Shown one piece after another: positions 1 through 14,119 of a DNA stretch of 64,000 nucleotides; position 1 is the first letter of the stretch; every line of letters begins with the position of its first letter. The notes below the pieces were generated by a model that was not told the origin of the DNA, ran no database searches, and saw only the letters and a program-made list of their open reading frames with translations. Where the stretch lies: the NCBI GenBank assembly GCA_034440575.1, contig JAOTOL010001331.1:596001-660000 (forward strand), read 5' to 3'. The position numbers and the translations under genes are program-made. Source of the DNA: Imbricaverruca yamaguchii. Taxonomy: Eukaryota; Arthropoda; Thecostraca; Neoverrucidae.

Positions 1-454
1 ATCGCCCCGATCGAAGAAATGAGTTCGACATTTGACTAGTATCGTTCTAAGGACACCCATATTCGCATTTGTTCAAGATATGTTAATATATGAACAGGGG
101 AATGCAACCTAAGACGTATAAATTCTTGCGATAATGCAGATGTGTTGCTTAGCAGGGCACAATTTTCCACTCAAGCGAAAAGAGAAGATGGTCAAGGTCA
201 ATGTTCTTCAAGAAGGGTCTGGAAGCAGAAATTTATAACATTCGCTTATTTATTATTCGGAGATTTTGTGACGACAGACGGGCTGGGAAGCTCGTTTATT
301 GACTAAATCGGCTTTTAGTATTTTTGGTGGTTCTCTTACGTATGTATTTTGACTATAAATGATTAAGTAAAATTTTGCTGCGATCATACTCAGGTAGCTC
401 AGACTTGTGGGGACACGGAAAAAAATTGTAGGGACAAATCACCACTTTTCAGAA

Positions 455-495
455 ATTTGGGGGGGGGGACAATTCCCCCCCCCCCCCCAATGGTT
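455..495. repeat. G-run/C-run foldback
   Basis: About ten G at 461-470, a 6-nt ACAATT spacer and 14 C. Probably the end of a decayed MITE; similar G-runs occur at 37895 and in the MITE at 63133. Confidence 0.6.
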
Positions 496-1699
496 GCACC
501 CATGCCCATGACTACTCGATGCATTGGAAGACCTTATATATATACACATAATTAGGAACGCCTCCGGCATTTTCTTCCGGAGAATGGGGAATGAACCAAG
601 GTTCCAATTTTTGTGGTTGATCGAGGAGCAGAAAACAGAAAGCTGTTCGGCAAGGGGAAGGGGATGGGGCTCACCTTTATTGTTCTGTTTTTTTTCGGAT
701 TCCGAAAACACATCTTCGAACCCTAATAGGACCGGACCCTTTCGCCCCTCCCTTAAGCGCGTCTATGTACATAACATAGCAACATTTTTCAGGCATCGCC
801 TCTTGAAATACTACTCCAGAACACTTGTAAATTTTCGAATATGGTAATCTCATGCGGATTTACATAACCATTTCAAAGGCAACCCGCATTTATCATCATT
901 ATAATTTCCTTTTAGATATCATGTTTGGTGAGAAAATAATAGCAATGTTCTCCGTGCTGCTAGCATTTCAGTATTTTATTCGATGGTTTGTGAAACCATG
1001 TACCCATTTTATTGTTTGTTTTATCAGAGGGAACATACAGTTCAAGAAGGTGTATCATCGCAGTGCTTGGTAACCAAAAAAATAACTGAAATAAATGATT
1101 GCCTAGTAACTAATCTAAATATCTCCCATTTGAACATGATGCTTATCAAGGCATGCACAAAACGCATCTAGGCACACGACGCAAGGTACATGCCAAAGTT
1201 CCATATTATTTTTCCCTCTAAGCTTCACTTGACTGCTTGTGACGATAGCATAGCCTCGATCCCAATGCTCGGGGAAACCCCGCATTTTTGCTATGTCAAA
1301 AACGCTATGAAGAAGATTAAATTATGCATGGTCAAGCCAAGTCAATTTGAACAAACGTTCTCGATAGTTGAAAAGCTTGGCTTGCTAATCCAGACTGATC
1401 CATGATACCAGTATAGACCTGACCTGCAACCTTGCTCACACGACAATACTAGACTGACCCTCCATCTACAGTGATAATGTTGTGTCGGTGTCTTCACCCT
1501 CAATAGTTTCATCAATAGTTCATTGTTAGGAGAAAAATGTTTAGAGTGAAAGCCTTATGGGCCTCACGTTCTTCTTAGAAAAGAAAATGAGCATGTCTAT
1601 TTAGAAACGTTTGAGGTACGCATATAATCTTATGCACAAAAATAGAAAATAGATGACATTTGGGAAGGCATCTTCTCGTCGAAATGTGTCATCATTTTT
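496..1699. other. No recognised feature
   Basis: Unremarkable AT-rich sequence. Short open frames here lack conserved motifs. Confidence 0.5.
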
Positions 1700-2020
1700 T
1701 CTTCTTCAATTGTCCCCCCATATCAGATGCAGCAGCAGCCTGTCTCTTTTGGCTGTGTGCACCTTCATTGTGTCTTTCCATGTGGGGCATTCCTTGGTAA
1801 GCTGTCCGTAGATTAGAGCAGCCAACACAAGGGTGCCTCGGGATGCAAAGAAGAATGCAATAGAATGTGATTATATAAATACAATTTCCATCCCTTCTAT
1901 TTTTTTCCTTTTTTGCAGATAGGCCACCACCAATTAGTAGAAAGGAAATGCGACCCTGGGAAGTCGGCGGACTGGTAGCAAGCTAGCAACTCCCGCAGAG
2001 TTCCCAGGGTCACAAGATGA
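1700..2020 (-). mobile_element. CR1-like ORF1/ORF2 junction remnant
   Basis: 1906-2015 closely resembles 18700-18790 (both contain TTTTTTGCAGATAGGCCACC on one strand, encoding a TNWWWPICKK-like segment on the other). The shared segment lies between the esterase and endonuclease domains of the CR1 copy at 18 kb. It is only a fragment. Confidence 0.45.
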
Positions 2021-2256
2021 AAATGTTAGGGGCGTACAGAAATATTGAAAACGGATTCATATGGAGATAACTCATGCAGAATAACATAGGTGTGTATCAG
2101 CCTAACAATATCCTCTGACACAAAAGAAACACACAAAAAGTCCAATCAAACACATACATTTGTACATTTTGATATATCATCAAGTTATTACACACTTGTA
2201 TGAGTCCATCCACCAATTTTATGTTCCATTTTATGCATAAAGCATATGCTTCTTTA

Positions 2257-3076
2257 TCACTGATCACCGTTTGCATCCCTTCCTCGACCCCTAGCTCCCT
2301 TGGCTGCTCCACTCCTAGTAGTTCTAATTACAAATTCTTCCACATTTACCTTCTGAACTTTATGGCCCGCTAGAATGCCATCAGACCCACTTGATTGTTG
2401 GTGGACTGAGTGTTGCTTCAAAGGTGCATTTTCAGTGGCCTGTAGTATTTCATCCTTGGTCATGTTGGGGTGAATTTGTGTATACTTTTGTTCTTTGGTT
2501 TTCCTAGCCAAGATGTTCCCATTTTTTGTGTATCAATTTGCTATCAGATTTGCTTGCTAGATATTGCCTAAAACTTGAATCTGCCTAGCACGTTTGGCTG
2601 TCAGATTTTCATGGACAACAATTTTAGATCTCAGTTCACCTTTCTGACTAAATTTTGCATCATGGACTGCATTTCTGCCATCCAGATCCTGTAACATAAC
2701 GATCACTCTTCTGTTTTGCCTCAAGCGATGGCATGCAGAGATGGCTCCTTTCATGTCTACACCAAGTTTTTCCTGAATAATTTTCTTTGCTAATTTTTCT
2801 TGTTATTTTTCAGGGTCCTCAAGTTGGTCATGGGGGGACAGTTGGAAATCCTCCGCCTCCAAGAATCAGCGAGACCTTCCTAGTATGTTGCTCAAGATGA
2901 TCCAAATGAGGGTTGGTATCCATCAGTTCTTTTTTATGTTTGGCGTTTTCCTCCTGTAGTAGTTTCAACTCACCCTTGATATTTTGGTTTTCACCTTTTG
3001 CATCATCCATCTCACTCCTAATCTCTCTTCCAAATTTCATCATAGCTTCCCCTACCAGTCTACTTATATCATCCAT
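2257..3076 (-). pseudogene. LINE ORF1-like coiled-coil / nucleic-acid-binding protein remnant
   Basis: The first segment (3076-2828) is a Lys/Glu-rich coiled coil (MDDISRLVGEAMMKF..ENQNIKGELKLLQEENAKHKKEL). A frame change near 2850 leads to ISACHRLRQNRRVIVML..NAVHDAKF..IVVHENLTAKRARQIQ at 2754-2557, the pattern of L1/Tx1-type ORF1 RNA-binding domains (AHRxG, PRPIIVxF, ENLTKKR). After a stop, a basic tail (RTTRSGAAKGARGRGR) ends at 2257. The order and strand fit one degraded ORF1. It could belong to the same LINE clade as 7775-8086. Confidence 0.65.
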
Positions 3077-3867
3077 GGCACCCCTAATTTTCGGTCCCCA
3101 AGCTAGGTTGAGTTGCTCAGATCTAGTACAAAGTAGAAATGATAGTCTGCAAAGCTTAAGTTTTTAAACTTCTCCAAAATAAACCAATCTAAACAAAACG
3201 GTGCTTCCTCCTGGCTAGACGCACGCCACTTTTGCCACGGTCCGATACACGTCCGCACCCAACTCCAACCAGAGCTTGAAAAGAAAAGAAGCTGATGAAT
3301 AAAAACCTCGCACGAAATGCCTGAAAAGAAACATACTTCAAATATTGCCTTCAAATATTGAACAGGAGGTATAAACCAAACATGCTTTCCCTGCCGGAAA
3401 ATGCAGCCTAGGTCCCAGGTTAAGATGGAAGAGATGGTGAGAACGGCACATGCAAGCACAAAAACAGACCGTGTCTCCCACACTTCCCACTTTTTGCAGC
3501 AATCGATGCACAAATGACCATCGCTGAGAATCACAATGGATCCAGGATCCGTTCACTTGACAGTTGAGCCTGCGAGAACGTGATGTTATCGGGTGGGAAG
3601 GGACCAATTTTATCTGATTCCAGTGCGCCTCTGCAAACAGCAACACCAACATTTTGACCAATAAAGAAATGACGTATTTTCCCACATGCCTTTCAAGCAC
3701 GTTTGCATACCACGTGTCTTCCAGATGCACCTCATTGAGATCATCTGCGAGAAAACATTAACCTAAAATTAGCAAGTGGTTTATGAAATGCCTGCCAGAA
3801 ATGTGTAAGTATGTTACTCTGTAGTAACGAATTTTTATCGGTGCGCCTATGTCCGAATGCATCCGAA
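3077..3867. other. No recognised feature
   Basis: Unremarkable sequence with short hydrophobic open frames on the minus strand that match nothing I recognise. Confidence 0.5.
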
Positions 3868-4045
3868 CACATGATCCAAACACATGTTCCGGGCACATGA
3901 TCCGAGCACATGATCCGGGCGCATGATCCGAACACATGATCTGAACACATGACTCGAGCACATGATTCTGACGTATGATCGAAGCGCATGATACACACAC
4001 ATGATCTGGATACGTGATCCGAACACATGATTCGGACGTGATCCA
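3868..4045. repeat. 13-bp minisatellite, about 14 copies
   Basis: Consensus CATGATCCGAACA, degenerate between copies. Open on several frames, but not coding. Confidence 0.88.
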
Positions 4046-7000
4046 AGCGCACGACCCAAGCGACCAATGCATTCCTATCTTGTGACGTGCACACGTGGGG
4101 AAGTGTCATAAAATGCGCAGGGGCTCAGATTGGAATTGATGCAAGGCGTGCATGCTGGACCACTCGGAAGCCAGGCAAACTTCTGAAAGCATGCTAAATG
4201 TGGGAACACCGCGTAAAGAAGAGTCAAGCTGACTCGAGGTTTGCCCTGAGAGGCAACTGCAGGAATGCCGCTGGCTGCGCCGCCAGCTGGCATGCGTCAG
4301 CTGTGTGGGACGCAGCTGGGCCGCCGACATCTCGCTTGGGCGTCCCGGCCGCCATACCGCGACCCCATGCAGACACCGCCATTGTCAATAAAACTGGTCC
4401 GCCGAGCAGCACGCTGCTCACTTCCGGCGCACGGACACGGTGCACGCAATTTGCCGCAGTGCGCGCAATTTACAGCGAAATGAAAATATTCCAGATAGAT
4501 CATCTGTGGTGGATAACATGACTTACGTCGATATATATCACTGTAGAAATTGGTGTTCACATACTCATAAGAAAGCTGACATATATAATCCTTCTGCCAC
4601 AAGATGTCAATGATTTTCTGCTTGCTTCTGGTACGACAATATGGTGTGCTACAGTGTGACATCAGGTGTGCTTTTGTCGCGGTCAAGGCCCATTCATACT
4701 AAAGGCACTGAGCCAAGTCGAATGCACCGTATCAATCGACATAGTTTCATTGTTGTGCTTGCAGTTCCAAACAGAATTATGCGTGCAAATCCATGAATTC
4801 CTCAGTGGTTTTTGATGTAGATGGATATTTTATGCGGTGAGAGGAAGGTAACTTCGCTATTTCAAATAGTTCGTCATTTTATCCTTCAAATTTGCTATCT
4901 AAGCCAGCGTACAATCACTCCCCTATCCCCCGCGCTCAAATTTGTTTGTAAGCCATACTCTAGGATTATGCTCTCATTAAAGCAATACGAGGCTAGAAGC
5001 TTGTTGGTTTCTATTTGATGTCGATTTCATGCACTTTCTGCGCTGTTTGCAACGCCATTTGCTCGTCTTCTTTGTCCTTTGTAAGGCTACCATTAATTTA
5101 GATGTGTCATCGCGTTACCTGTACCCCCTTCCACGTCTAGTGCTGAGCTTTTTACGCTGTTTAGCGCCTGTGTTGTATTTTGTCGTGTCTTGACATGTTT
5201 GTGCCGTGCTCAGCCGCCTTGTTGTGTAGGCACTGTTCCTTGTGCTGGCCTTGGACGCACTTGTCGTTTTGTGCTGTGTGCCAAATTTTCAGTGACAAAC
5301 CGTGCTGTTTTATTTATGTATTTGAGACTTATACTGTCGTAACCTGGCTGCCTTAGCCAATCGACCAGTCCATATACCAAATGGGAATGCTCAGAGGCCG
5401 GTCGGCAACAGCCGTTCCGTTGGTCTGCAGACCGCAGCGAATATCTCACACGACGTATCTGATCAATAACGACCACAGGAGGTTATTGTTTTTGAGAGAA
5501 CATCAAATATCGGGCCTCGTTACCTCGACCATTAGTTATGCTTATCGTCGGTTGGACGGCACCGCAACGCCCCTTCTCGATTCTATGATATGTGTGCGGA
5601 TTCAGTTGCAACGCAAGTGTCATCGGTGGCCAGTGTTGTCGCTGGAGGTCGCTACGGTGGTTTATCTGCAGTGAGTGCCGAGGTTCGGTATCTGCGCTAT
5701 GGGAGTAATTTGTGGCTATATCGAATATTGCCGCGATGATGGGGACATTGGTGTAGTTGTACCCCGGTCATACGGCATCGCCTCACTGCCATACCAAGAT
5801 GATGTCCCTCGGAATTAAATGCCACACTGTAATGGACATCGTATTGCTGTTCGCTTCTCCCCATCAATAATGGCTTCAGCTAGTTTTGCTGTACGATGCT
5901 GTGGTACAGGAGGAAACAAAAGAGCAAAGCAGCAATGTATGATGCTGCAGAATGATAGTGAACTATCCTGGCACTAACACTTAACGGAAGTCTAAATAAC
6001 AGACCAGAAAAAGCGGGTTGCATCGGGGTTCGGGTTTTAATCCACGTGAGGCAAACATCTTCGGCTGGCCTTGCTGTCTGGGTGGCGGTGGTGCCAGCCT
6101 ATCGTCATCCCACCCCAGACTAAAATCGAGTCGCAGAACAATAACCAGCGCGTTGCTTGTCAAGATGCAGATCAATGATAGCCGACAGCTTAGTTAATCT
6201 GCAACCCTGCGGGGCAAGCCATTTGTTTTGCTCCGAAGAGTATGTGTCTGGACTGTTGTGCGTGCCGCAGGTGTAACGCCCGCCGCCCACCGCCCGCCGC
6301 ATCTAGCTCACGGACATGATGTGCTTTAAAGTGGATCCTCGGTCCCAGGGCACGCCCCGAGGACACGGGCTGACCTCGTGTTACCAGACCAGTCCTCTGT
6401 CCACCGGACCAGAGGAAGCGCCATATTCCGGCCCTGTGCGCAACGTGCTACGGCGGGGAATATGAAAACAAGTGTGTGAACCAGAGTGGCCCATGAGGAT
6501 GCCGAAAGCTGGAACAATCTCTGAGGTGTATGCTGTGCATAGTGTGTGTGCGCGGCTCCGTGTGGGGACTGCACATTCTCCAATAGGCGTTCCAAAAATA
6601 TGTAGTGCATTTTTAAGAACCACATGCATGACTGGCCAGGTCAGATCCGACCTTCGCACTTCACGTCAGGTGCAATATCGACTGCATGTATTCTTCTGAC
6701 CATTCCCTTAAGTTCAGCTGATCACACTTTTCCACTTCCTCATTGTTCCCTACCTATTATGTATTGTTTCGCGATCAAAAGCACAGAATTGGCAGCGTCA
6801 GTTGCACCTGAGCGCCCAAACTGTATATATCCAGGCTCACTTCGTTGTTTAAATGTAGATTTTGCATAAATCCATTCCGAAATCGCGATACTTTCGTGTA
6901 TCGAATGTATTTATGGACTATCACTATGGAATGCGAGATAGTATCGACGTGTGAACAAGATTGGGATCGTGGTCAATTGCTGATCGTTCAGTCGGATACA

Positions 7001-7774
7001 AATTATTGTGTTTGAACAAATCGATGTGCTACCTAGAACTGTTTGGTTGCCATATGTTTAGTTCTCCGTGATTTTGTGTTTCTATGAGGAAGGGCATATA
7101 TTTTCTCACATTTTCGTATTCGGAAATCGAATTTCAGTCCGTCATATTTTAATTGATATCGTGGTTTTACTGCTGTAGTATTCTGTAACTGTATCCAATA
7201 GCATTTCGTACGAAGAAAACCTGTCATTTCGTTTGCTTCAATTTTTTTCCGACACGGCTAACGCGTGATCTTTTTCGTTCACTATTGCATGAAGGAATGA
7301 ATAATGCTCCTGCAAGGTGAACAACTTTTTTTATTCGTGGGCAATGACACGTAGCAGATATTGGTCCACTCATCGTCGCACGTCTATGTTTTGATTTCGG
7401 GCCACTAATGCAGCTTAACGGTTGACTATTTTCGAATCCTTATGATCACTATTCTCAATCAATGGCACAAATATCGGACGTTTATATTTTAAGGTATATC
7501 ATCATTATATCATGGAAATTGAGTAACGGATGCTTGGTTGCTTGCTTGCTTTTTGCATGCTTAATTATTGATATTTGCATATATATTTTGTACACCTGGG
7601 CCATATGCTTGCTTCGTTCGCGACATTTCCTGTTGTTCGAAATTTACCACCGGGTATCTCCACCGTAAGCATAAATAGGAGTCTCGAAATCTCACAGCCC
7701 TGTCTAATTGTTGTAGTCCGGTAGACTCAGCTGGAGAAGTGTCCATTATTTAAGATGGTTATTTCTGACCTTGC
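4046..7774. other. No recognised gene; one CpG-rich patch
   Basis: 4235-4470 is GC- and CpG-rich compared with its surroundings and might be a regulatory island or an unrecognised exon. The rest shows nothing I can name. Confidence 0.45.
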
Positions 7775-8086
7775 TTACAAAGCCTTACTCCGACAGATGA
7801 AGCGATCACCAAAACTGAACGCTTGCAATGCTTTCATTAAAAAATCATACTCTACCGTGTCAAAGGTGACCACGAAATCCAATCTTAGCAAAAGACTTTG
7901 AAGACTTAATAGACCTTGTTTTTCATAATAGTAAATGACATCAGGTATGTACCAACCAACCGAATTGTCTGCAATATATCTGCCCATAATAAATCGGCTC
8001 TTCCCTAGTGATACCAGAGTGCAAATAACTGCTAATACGCTCGGTAAAGGCCTTGTTACGATCTTATCAAGTTGATCTAACATCAC
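7775..8086 (-). pseudogene. Decayed non-LTR reverse transcriptase fragment
   Basis: A 103-codon stretch reads SRFIMGRYIADNS..DVIYYYEKQG..LLLRLDFVVTFDTVEYDFL..FSFGDRFI. This matches the RT region around motif A of L1/Tx1- or RTE-like LINEs (usual form KGRxIxDN..LLLxxDFxKAFDSVxWxFL). The Lys-Ala of the motif is altered and no flanking RT motifs were seen, so it is a fossil fragment. It is of a different clade from the CR1 copies. Confidence 0.7.
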
Positions 8087-11000
8087 TATTGGTTTTTTGC
8101 TTTCGAGTAGCGTCTGACTTGCTTGGTCTTGGCAACAACGTTATGCAGCCCTCCTTTCAGTAACAAAGACTTCTCCTTCGTCTTTGTTATGCACATAGTT
8201 GATGCGAAACAGTAGCAAGGACTAGTTTGTAGAGATTGATGGATCTGAAGTTTTCCTTTTGTCATCTAGTTTAACTCCCATGTGCAATTCGCTTTCTGTT
8301 GTATGGTTTCCGCAACTACGTTTATCGACTTTCGACATAGCGTTGAGTTTTGTGTACACATTGGATGGGGATAGATTAAGTTCAAAGTGCCCCAAATATA
8401 GTGAGAAATAAATCGATAATTTTGCTACCCCAATGCCCTGCCGCTCGATGAAACTCTTTCAAAGAGCCGTTTCAGGCTGCTCTGTCCAAGTTCCATAAAT
8501 GCAAATGGCGTCCTGCCAAGACAAAACGCCTGTCGAGCACTGATACCGCTAATGCCATTAACTTCTCGGTCTTTTCTCGACCCTTGTTTGATTTCACTTC
8601 TAAGCAGATTAGCATCACAATAGAGTTTCCGGATACTTTCTTAATTGTTAGGATATTAATGAAAACCTGCTTTGGCATGCAGATGTATTCATCCAGCCAA
8701 TTGTTGGCCGGATTTTGCCGTGGTTATGATTTGCGGATCAAGAGTCACTGGGCTGACACGGAAGCCTCATTCGCCGCGCAAGTGGAGTGTCTACGTCCCA
8801 GATCAACAAGGCTAATCACACCTTCAAGATGGGGATGCGTTGTATAGGCGTTGCCAGGAGAAAAAAAAACCACATCCTGATAGTGATACGCAAATCCTAC
8901 GGAGACGTCTGTCAGCCATCGACCAAATACAAGTGACTGGCCAAAATGTGTGGAAGTTGCTGGCTGGCCCAGTTATTGAGTGCAGAAACACTCTGCAAGA
9001 TCGTTGAACCAAGCGAACGCTTGTTGAGACAAAAATAGCAGCCGATGTGGAAAAGGCCATTCGACACAAACGTCTTCCTCACGCCCCATGCTCCAGCACC
9101 CGTCTCTAACACAAACAGGAACAGAGCTATAGATCCAGGCACTTTGCTACATGAGCAAGTACGGTTCGTAGTCAGAAGTATCCGCAGATATTTACTGAAG
9201 CAAACATTATAATGCAATGGATAAATGAAAGAAATAAAAAGGTGGGTAGAAGTTGAATAAATTGTAAAGAAAAGGAAAAATAAATAAATTAGAAAGCAAA
9301 TGGTTAATTATATGATCAGCTAACTAAAATCCATATGTATTTGAAACAGAACTCGGAAGTTGAATATGCATGACTTTAGCAGTGTTTGCTGTCCTTAACC
9401 ATTAGCTTTAGATCGGTGGCGAATGAGATAATCGTGATTATGTAATCGGTGTTGCTCTTCCCTGTTGAGCTGCTAGTGGTAGCACATCAAAATATAACCT
9501 CCACTCTCGGACAATGAAGACTTCATTCGACCATTAATAAATAATAGCACTGCATATGCGAGAAGCACTGGGGGGTCTCGGGGAACTGGTGCACGTGACT
9601 CATTCCCTTCCATCGATATATTTATGGCGCCCCTCCAGGACGCTTAAGTAGGCTCGAGTGATAATTATATCAAGCAGCCTGGTCACCAATATGAATTAAG
9701 CTAGGAGTCAAGCGATAAGAGTAGGTGCGAAAAACAACCTACAAATGACAGCGAATGCACATGGGAGTTAAATTAGATGGCAAAGAACTATTGTGCCAAC
9801 CAAATATCATCTCTGTTTCACTCTTGCTAAGCTCCGATCACGTTTGAAGAAGTATATCGATTGGAACGAAAGAAGGAAACTTGTATTCCGAGTTGCATGC
9901 AGTGCCCTTTTTCGCACTGTCATCTCCCAAAGGATATCCGAAGTGAATAGCTGATAAAGCAGCGGCACAACACCACCATGCATGGTTTTGCCACGAAAGG
10001 GTGGCTGGGAAGGGGACCAAGGGAGGACTGAAACGGATCCATCCACCCCCAGTGCCGATGGTGGCGAATCTCATGGTTATTTATGTGATTTATGCAACTG
10101 CTGGACCAAGAAACACATATTCACCAGTAACAATGGCACTTGTTCGGCAGCAGGCCAGTAAAATGCACTCGAAGTTTGTGCTTCACGAATTGCAAAAACC
10201 GCGGTGTGCTTCCTACCGGAACCGCTGACGGTCACGTCTGTGGTCCAGCTCGGGGTGGGAGGTGCCATGTTCCGGAAACCACGTCTGGCGTAATGATTGG
10301 GCGCTTGCGCTTTGCCGATTACGCTATAATCGACTGGTCAATCACTGTCTGGAGGTGCACATTTTTCGCTGTTGGCGTTGGCCGTGCATTTGGCAATCCT
10401 CGATGCCCTTGGTGCCGATTTGGTTCACTGAATTGTTTGATTTCACCTTAAAACAAACGAGTTCCCCACACCATTCGATAGGAATATTTTTCTTTCAGCA
10501 ATTCCTTAAATATCGCATACATACATGGGCACGATATTAACTTCAAATAAATATTAGGGGATAGGGGTGGGAGTTAATATTATGGGTGCAAACTCATTGG
10601 TTTTATGATCCATGGTTTTAAGGCCCACATATGATGTGTTTCTTTTCCCCCGAATTGGGCGTGGGCTCTTCTCGTTTTGCCCACTTTAACTTGACTTCCT
10701 TCACTTTGCTTCCTTTTCCTTGACGCCCGCCGTGAGGGCCCGTACAGTGCACGTGAGCATACTTACAAGCAGAGCCTCTTCTAAGGAATTTTACTGGACT
10801 GGGGGGGAGGGGGGTCGTGCCCACTGGCGATTTGGGATCACCATCCGAGGAAATCAGACTCCCCAAAGAGTAATACTGTTGTAATGATATTAAGTAATAA
10901 GTAATAATGCTAAGACAATGGGGAGCGCTTACTGACTGTAGGGGCGATAAGCATGCCTTTCAGGCAACAGGTTGGAGAAGGCCCTGTTTGGAGATATTAT

Positions 11001-11116
11001 AAAGACAAGCCCAAACTCCGCAGTATCACACCCCCTTCCCAACATTTGCAGAGGAAGAGCCCACGCCACAGAGGATAGATAAACGTGTGCTTCCTCTGTC
11101 ACATCCCATATCAGAA
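8087..11116. other. No recognised gene
   Basis: 8880-9060 has a short open plus-strand stretch (QILRRRLSAIDQIQVTGQNVW-like) of unknown origin. Nothing else stands out. Confidence 0.4.
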
Positions 11117-11395
11117 GTCACAACAGTCAATGTTATACAGTACAACAGCTGACACCAGACACTGTTATACAGTGCAGCAGCTGACACGAGGCACTGTTAC
11201 ACAGTACAGCCGTTGACACAAGGCACTGCTATACAGTACAGCCGCTGACACCAGCCATTGTTATGCAGTACAGCAGCTGACACCAGGCATTGTTATACAG
11301 TACAGCAGCTGACACAAACCACTGTTATACAGTACAGCAGTTGACACCAGACGGGACCGTCTGGTACAGAGACTGCCCGGTACAGCAGCTAACAG
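11117..11395. repeat. 32-bp minisatellite, about 8 copies
   Basis: Unit GCTGACACCAGRCACTGTTA followed by TACAGTACAGCA; each copy differs by a few bases. No gene was seen around it. Confidence 0.9.
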
Positions 11396-11869
11396 CAGAG
11401 CCTGCTCAGCCTCGTGATATGTCTGGCGGGGTTCGGCTGCAGGCGGTGCCCAGTTACAGAGAGGAGTCGAGTCGTCTTCTCACGCCAGCCGGCTGTCGGC
11501 GACTGTATGGCACCGGCTTCGTCCCACCATCGCCACTAATGCAAGTCTTCATTGTTCCCGCTTCTGTTGCGGCCGCGTTTTTGCCGGCTTTAATCAGCTC
11601 GTTTCGTTCCTAAATTATGGCGTATGCCGTTTAGTTCACACTGTCGGTGGCTTTTTCCAGACAGCACTGCGGCGCCGTTTTTTCCCAGGTCTGCGGAAGA
11701 GCCCGTGTGCCAGCGCAGAAGGCGTGGCCTTACCCACTGCATCGTGCCTCTGAGAAGAGGCCCGTGGACGAGCTCAAAATAACAGGAGAATGAAAGGAAC
11801 CGTCTGTGACATCGCCGTTCTTGTACTGATTGGTGCACCGCGGGGAGCTTCCTATATTATGTATATAAA

Positions 11870-11930
11870 GACATAAAAGATTAATGCAACTATGAGCCAT
11901 AAGGGCCCTTCTTGGCCCTTGCGGCTCATA
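11870..11930 (-). mobile_element. Short CR1 3'-end remnant
   Basis: About 60 bp matching the extreme 3' end of the CR1 copies at 16.55 and 32.52 kb (AGACATAAAAGATTAATGCA followed by a GAGCC..AAGGGCCCTTCTTGG stretch). A TA microsatellite directly abuts it. Confidence 0.75.
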
Positions 11931-11932
11931 CA

Positions 11933-12040
<108 letters not shown>

Positions 12041-14119
12041 CATGTATGTATGTAGCGTCAAGAGTCGCTAATGACATGCATATAGTTCATGTGTCATATT
12101 GTATACACTTAGAGAGGCACGTGCCCTAAATTTCACCCCCTCAAATTTGAAAGTCCGCCCACGCAGTTGAGTTCGAAAAAAAGTTCAGACCACACTCTTT
12201 ACATATCGTTATCATACCCTACGCAACACATTTATCCCCAAGCAGTGTAAGCGTGATCTTCCAAAAAGATAATCCTCTGATTCTGTCTCAGTAGCTATTC
12301 AAAGAACTAGGAGTGCCCACCCAATTTGGTCTTCATAAAACGACACTCGTGACCTTTGGTTTCATCGGAAGAATAGCATTTCTTCAGTTGATAGAGGGCG
12401 GCTCAAGGCTCCTCTGAATAGGCCGAATCATGGTTATGGGTATACAGGCTGGGGAAATACTGTCACTACCACACCTTACACCTTAAATATGCGGAGTCTA
12501 GGAATTTCTACCACGTTTTGCCCTATCACACCTTGTCGCAAATATGTCCGGACTGGTTTATAAAATATATACATACATACATATATTTATATATATAAAT
12601 GAAATTAGTTTGGGGAGGGGGTTGGTGGGTAATGCAACCACCTAATAGTTATCGGACTCTCCAAAATGAGGAGAAACTCTCTAGGTTCCAATGCTGGATC
12701 CAGAATGCAGAGGGAAATCAATTTTCGGGGACTGCAATGGTCTGTACAAACGAACTCAAACCTGTGCTTTTAAGGTAATATGCATGTTTCTGAAACAATT
12801 TTAATTCAAATCAGCTTATCGGTACTTTATCAGCATTTATCTGTGCACGTTGCGCAGGGACGAATACGGGGAGAATTGAGGTGTGAGTCTCCCCATGGAA
12901 AGATGGCACCCCTCAGGTCGATAAAGGCGTCATGTTTCTTCAAGAAGACTCGAGTGCACCTCTCTCTTCATTTTCAACAAATGTTTCCGTCCAAGACGCC
13001 CAGCCGATAAAATTTGCCTTTTCCTCACCTCCCATTAAAATTCCTGGATTCGCCCCTGGCACTGCACACTTGTCTGCCAAGCGCAGAACGGTCGGGACAG
13101 CTGAGTACAGCAGGTCGTATCTGGATCCGATGTCTGCTCTCCGCATGCTTCATCTTGACACACGTACCGCGGGACACAAAGCGACGACTATTCTGGAGCC
13201 GGCGTCCGGGCGTCGCCAGCGTCTGTCGTTCTCGCGGCAACGGCGGCCGTGCCAAGTCGCGAAAGGCACCGAGCAGTCGGCAAAAACGCGCCGGCACTGC
13301 AATTGATCACCGCCAAACAAGGCAATAGTTTGTTGCGTGAGTTATGAACGGTGCGCTAGTGTCGCGCCGCCTTAATTATGATGATCACGGCCTGCCGTCC
13401 GGTACCACGCTGCGTCACCAGACAAATATATCAGGGAGGCGCCCGACCGTCCACCGGCAACACGGCCAGCAGCCGCCATTTTTGTTTGTTGTTATTGTAT
13501 AGCAAAGACGAATGGCGTGCCTGGCGTACCAAAGAACACAAGGTGGGTTCGCATTGCGGTACACTTGCACATGGAAGGCGACATTGGTACGGACGTGTAA
13601 ATGATACGGTGTTATGTTCGATATTGATGTCTAACTCTTGAGTGCTTCTCCGGTTAATCGAGGAAGCAGAGCACCTGGTGTCTTGTTGGACTACTTCATA
13701 ATGATAGAAGTACCTACCGTGTAGCTGGTTTTTTTAGCCAGGAAAATTATTTTGTGAAAGCGTGTATCAAGCAATGAAGTTATAGGAAGTTCAATAGCAG
13801 CTTTCAGAGATCAGGCGAAGATCTCACTTGGTATTTCGGTGGGCTCGTACTGGTTTTGAGTAGCGCATTCTTTTACCATCTCGGCACGTTCAATTTCAGA
13901 CGAATATTGCGTAGTTGTCGCATACATTTCAATTAGCCATTTAATGGCCGATCGGTGTTTTTTTTCTTCCAGCACTTCCGCGTGGTGCAGGCACAGTCGC
14001 AGCCATGACCTGGGTTTAGAAGTTTGGCAATGACGGACGGCGTTAAGTGCATGGAGAAAATGGGTGCTGCTAATTTAGTTGATAGGACCCACTCCATAAG
14101 GTTCCATGTTAAGAGGGCA
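12041..14119. other. No recognised gene; CpG-rich patch at 13040-13330
   Basis: The CpG-rich patch carries overlapping open frames on both strands, none with a recognisable motif. 12560-12600 is an imperfect TA/CATA stretch. Confidence 0.45.

Noticed and set aside
1900..1925. Strong-looking splice acceptor (pyrimidine run then GCAG before ATAGGCC)
   Set aside because: The same sequence occurs at 18770 within the CR1 element, so it is LINE sequence read on the opposite strand.
4198..4521. GC-rich open frames as a gene
   Set aside because: Overlapping frames on both strands, no motif, no splice support. It may only be CpG-rich sequence.
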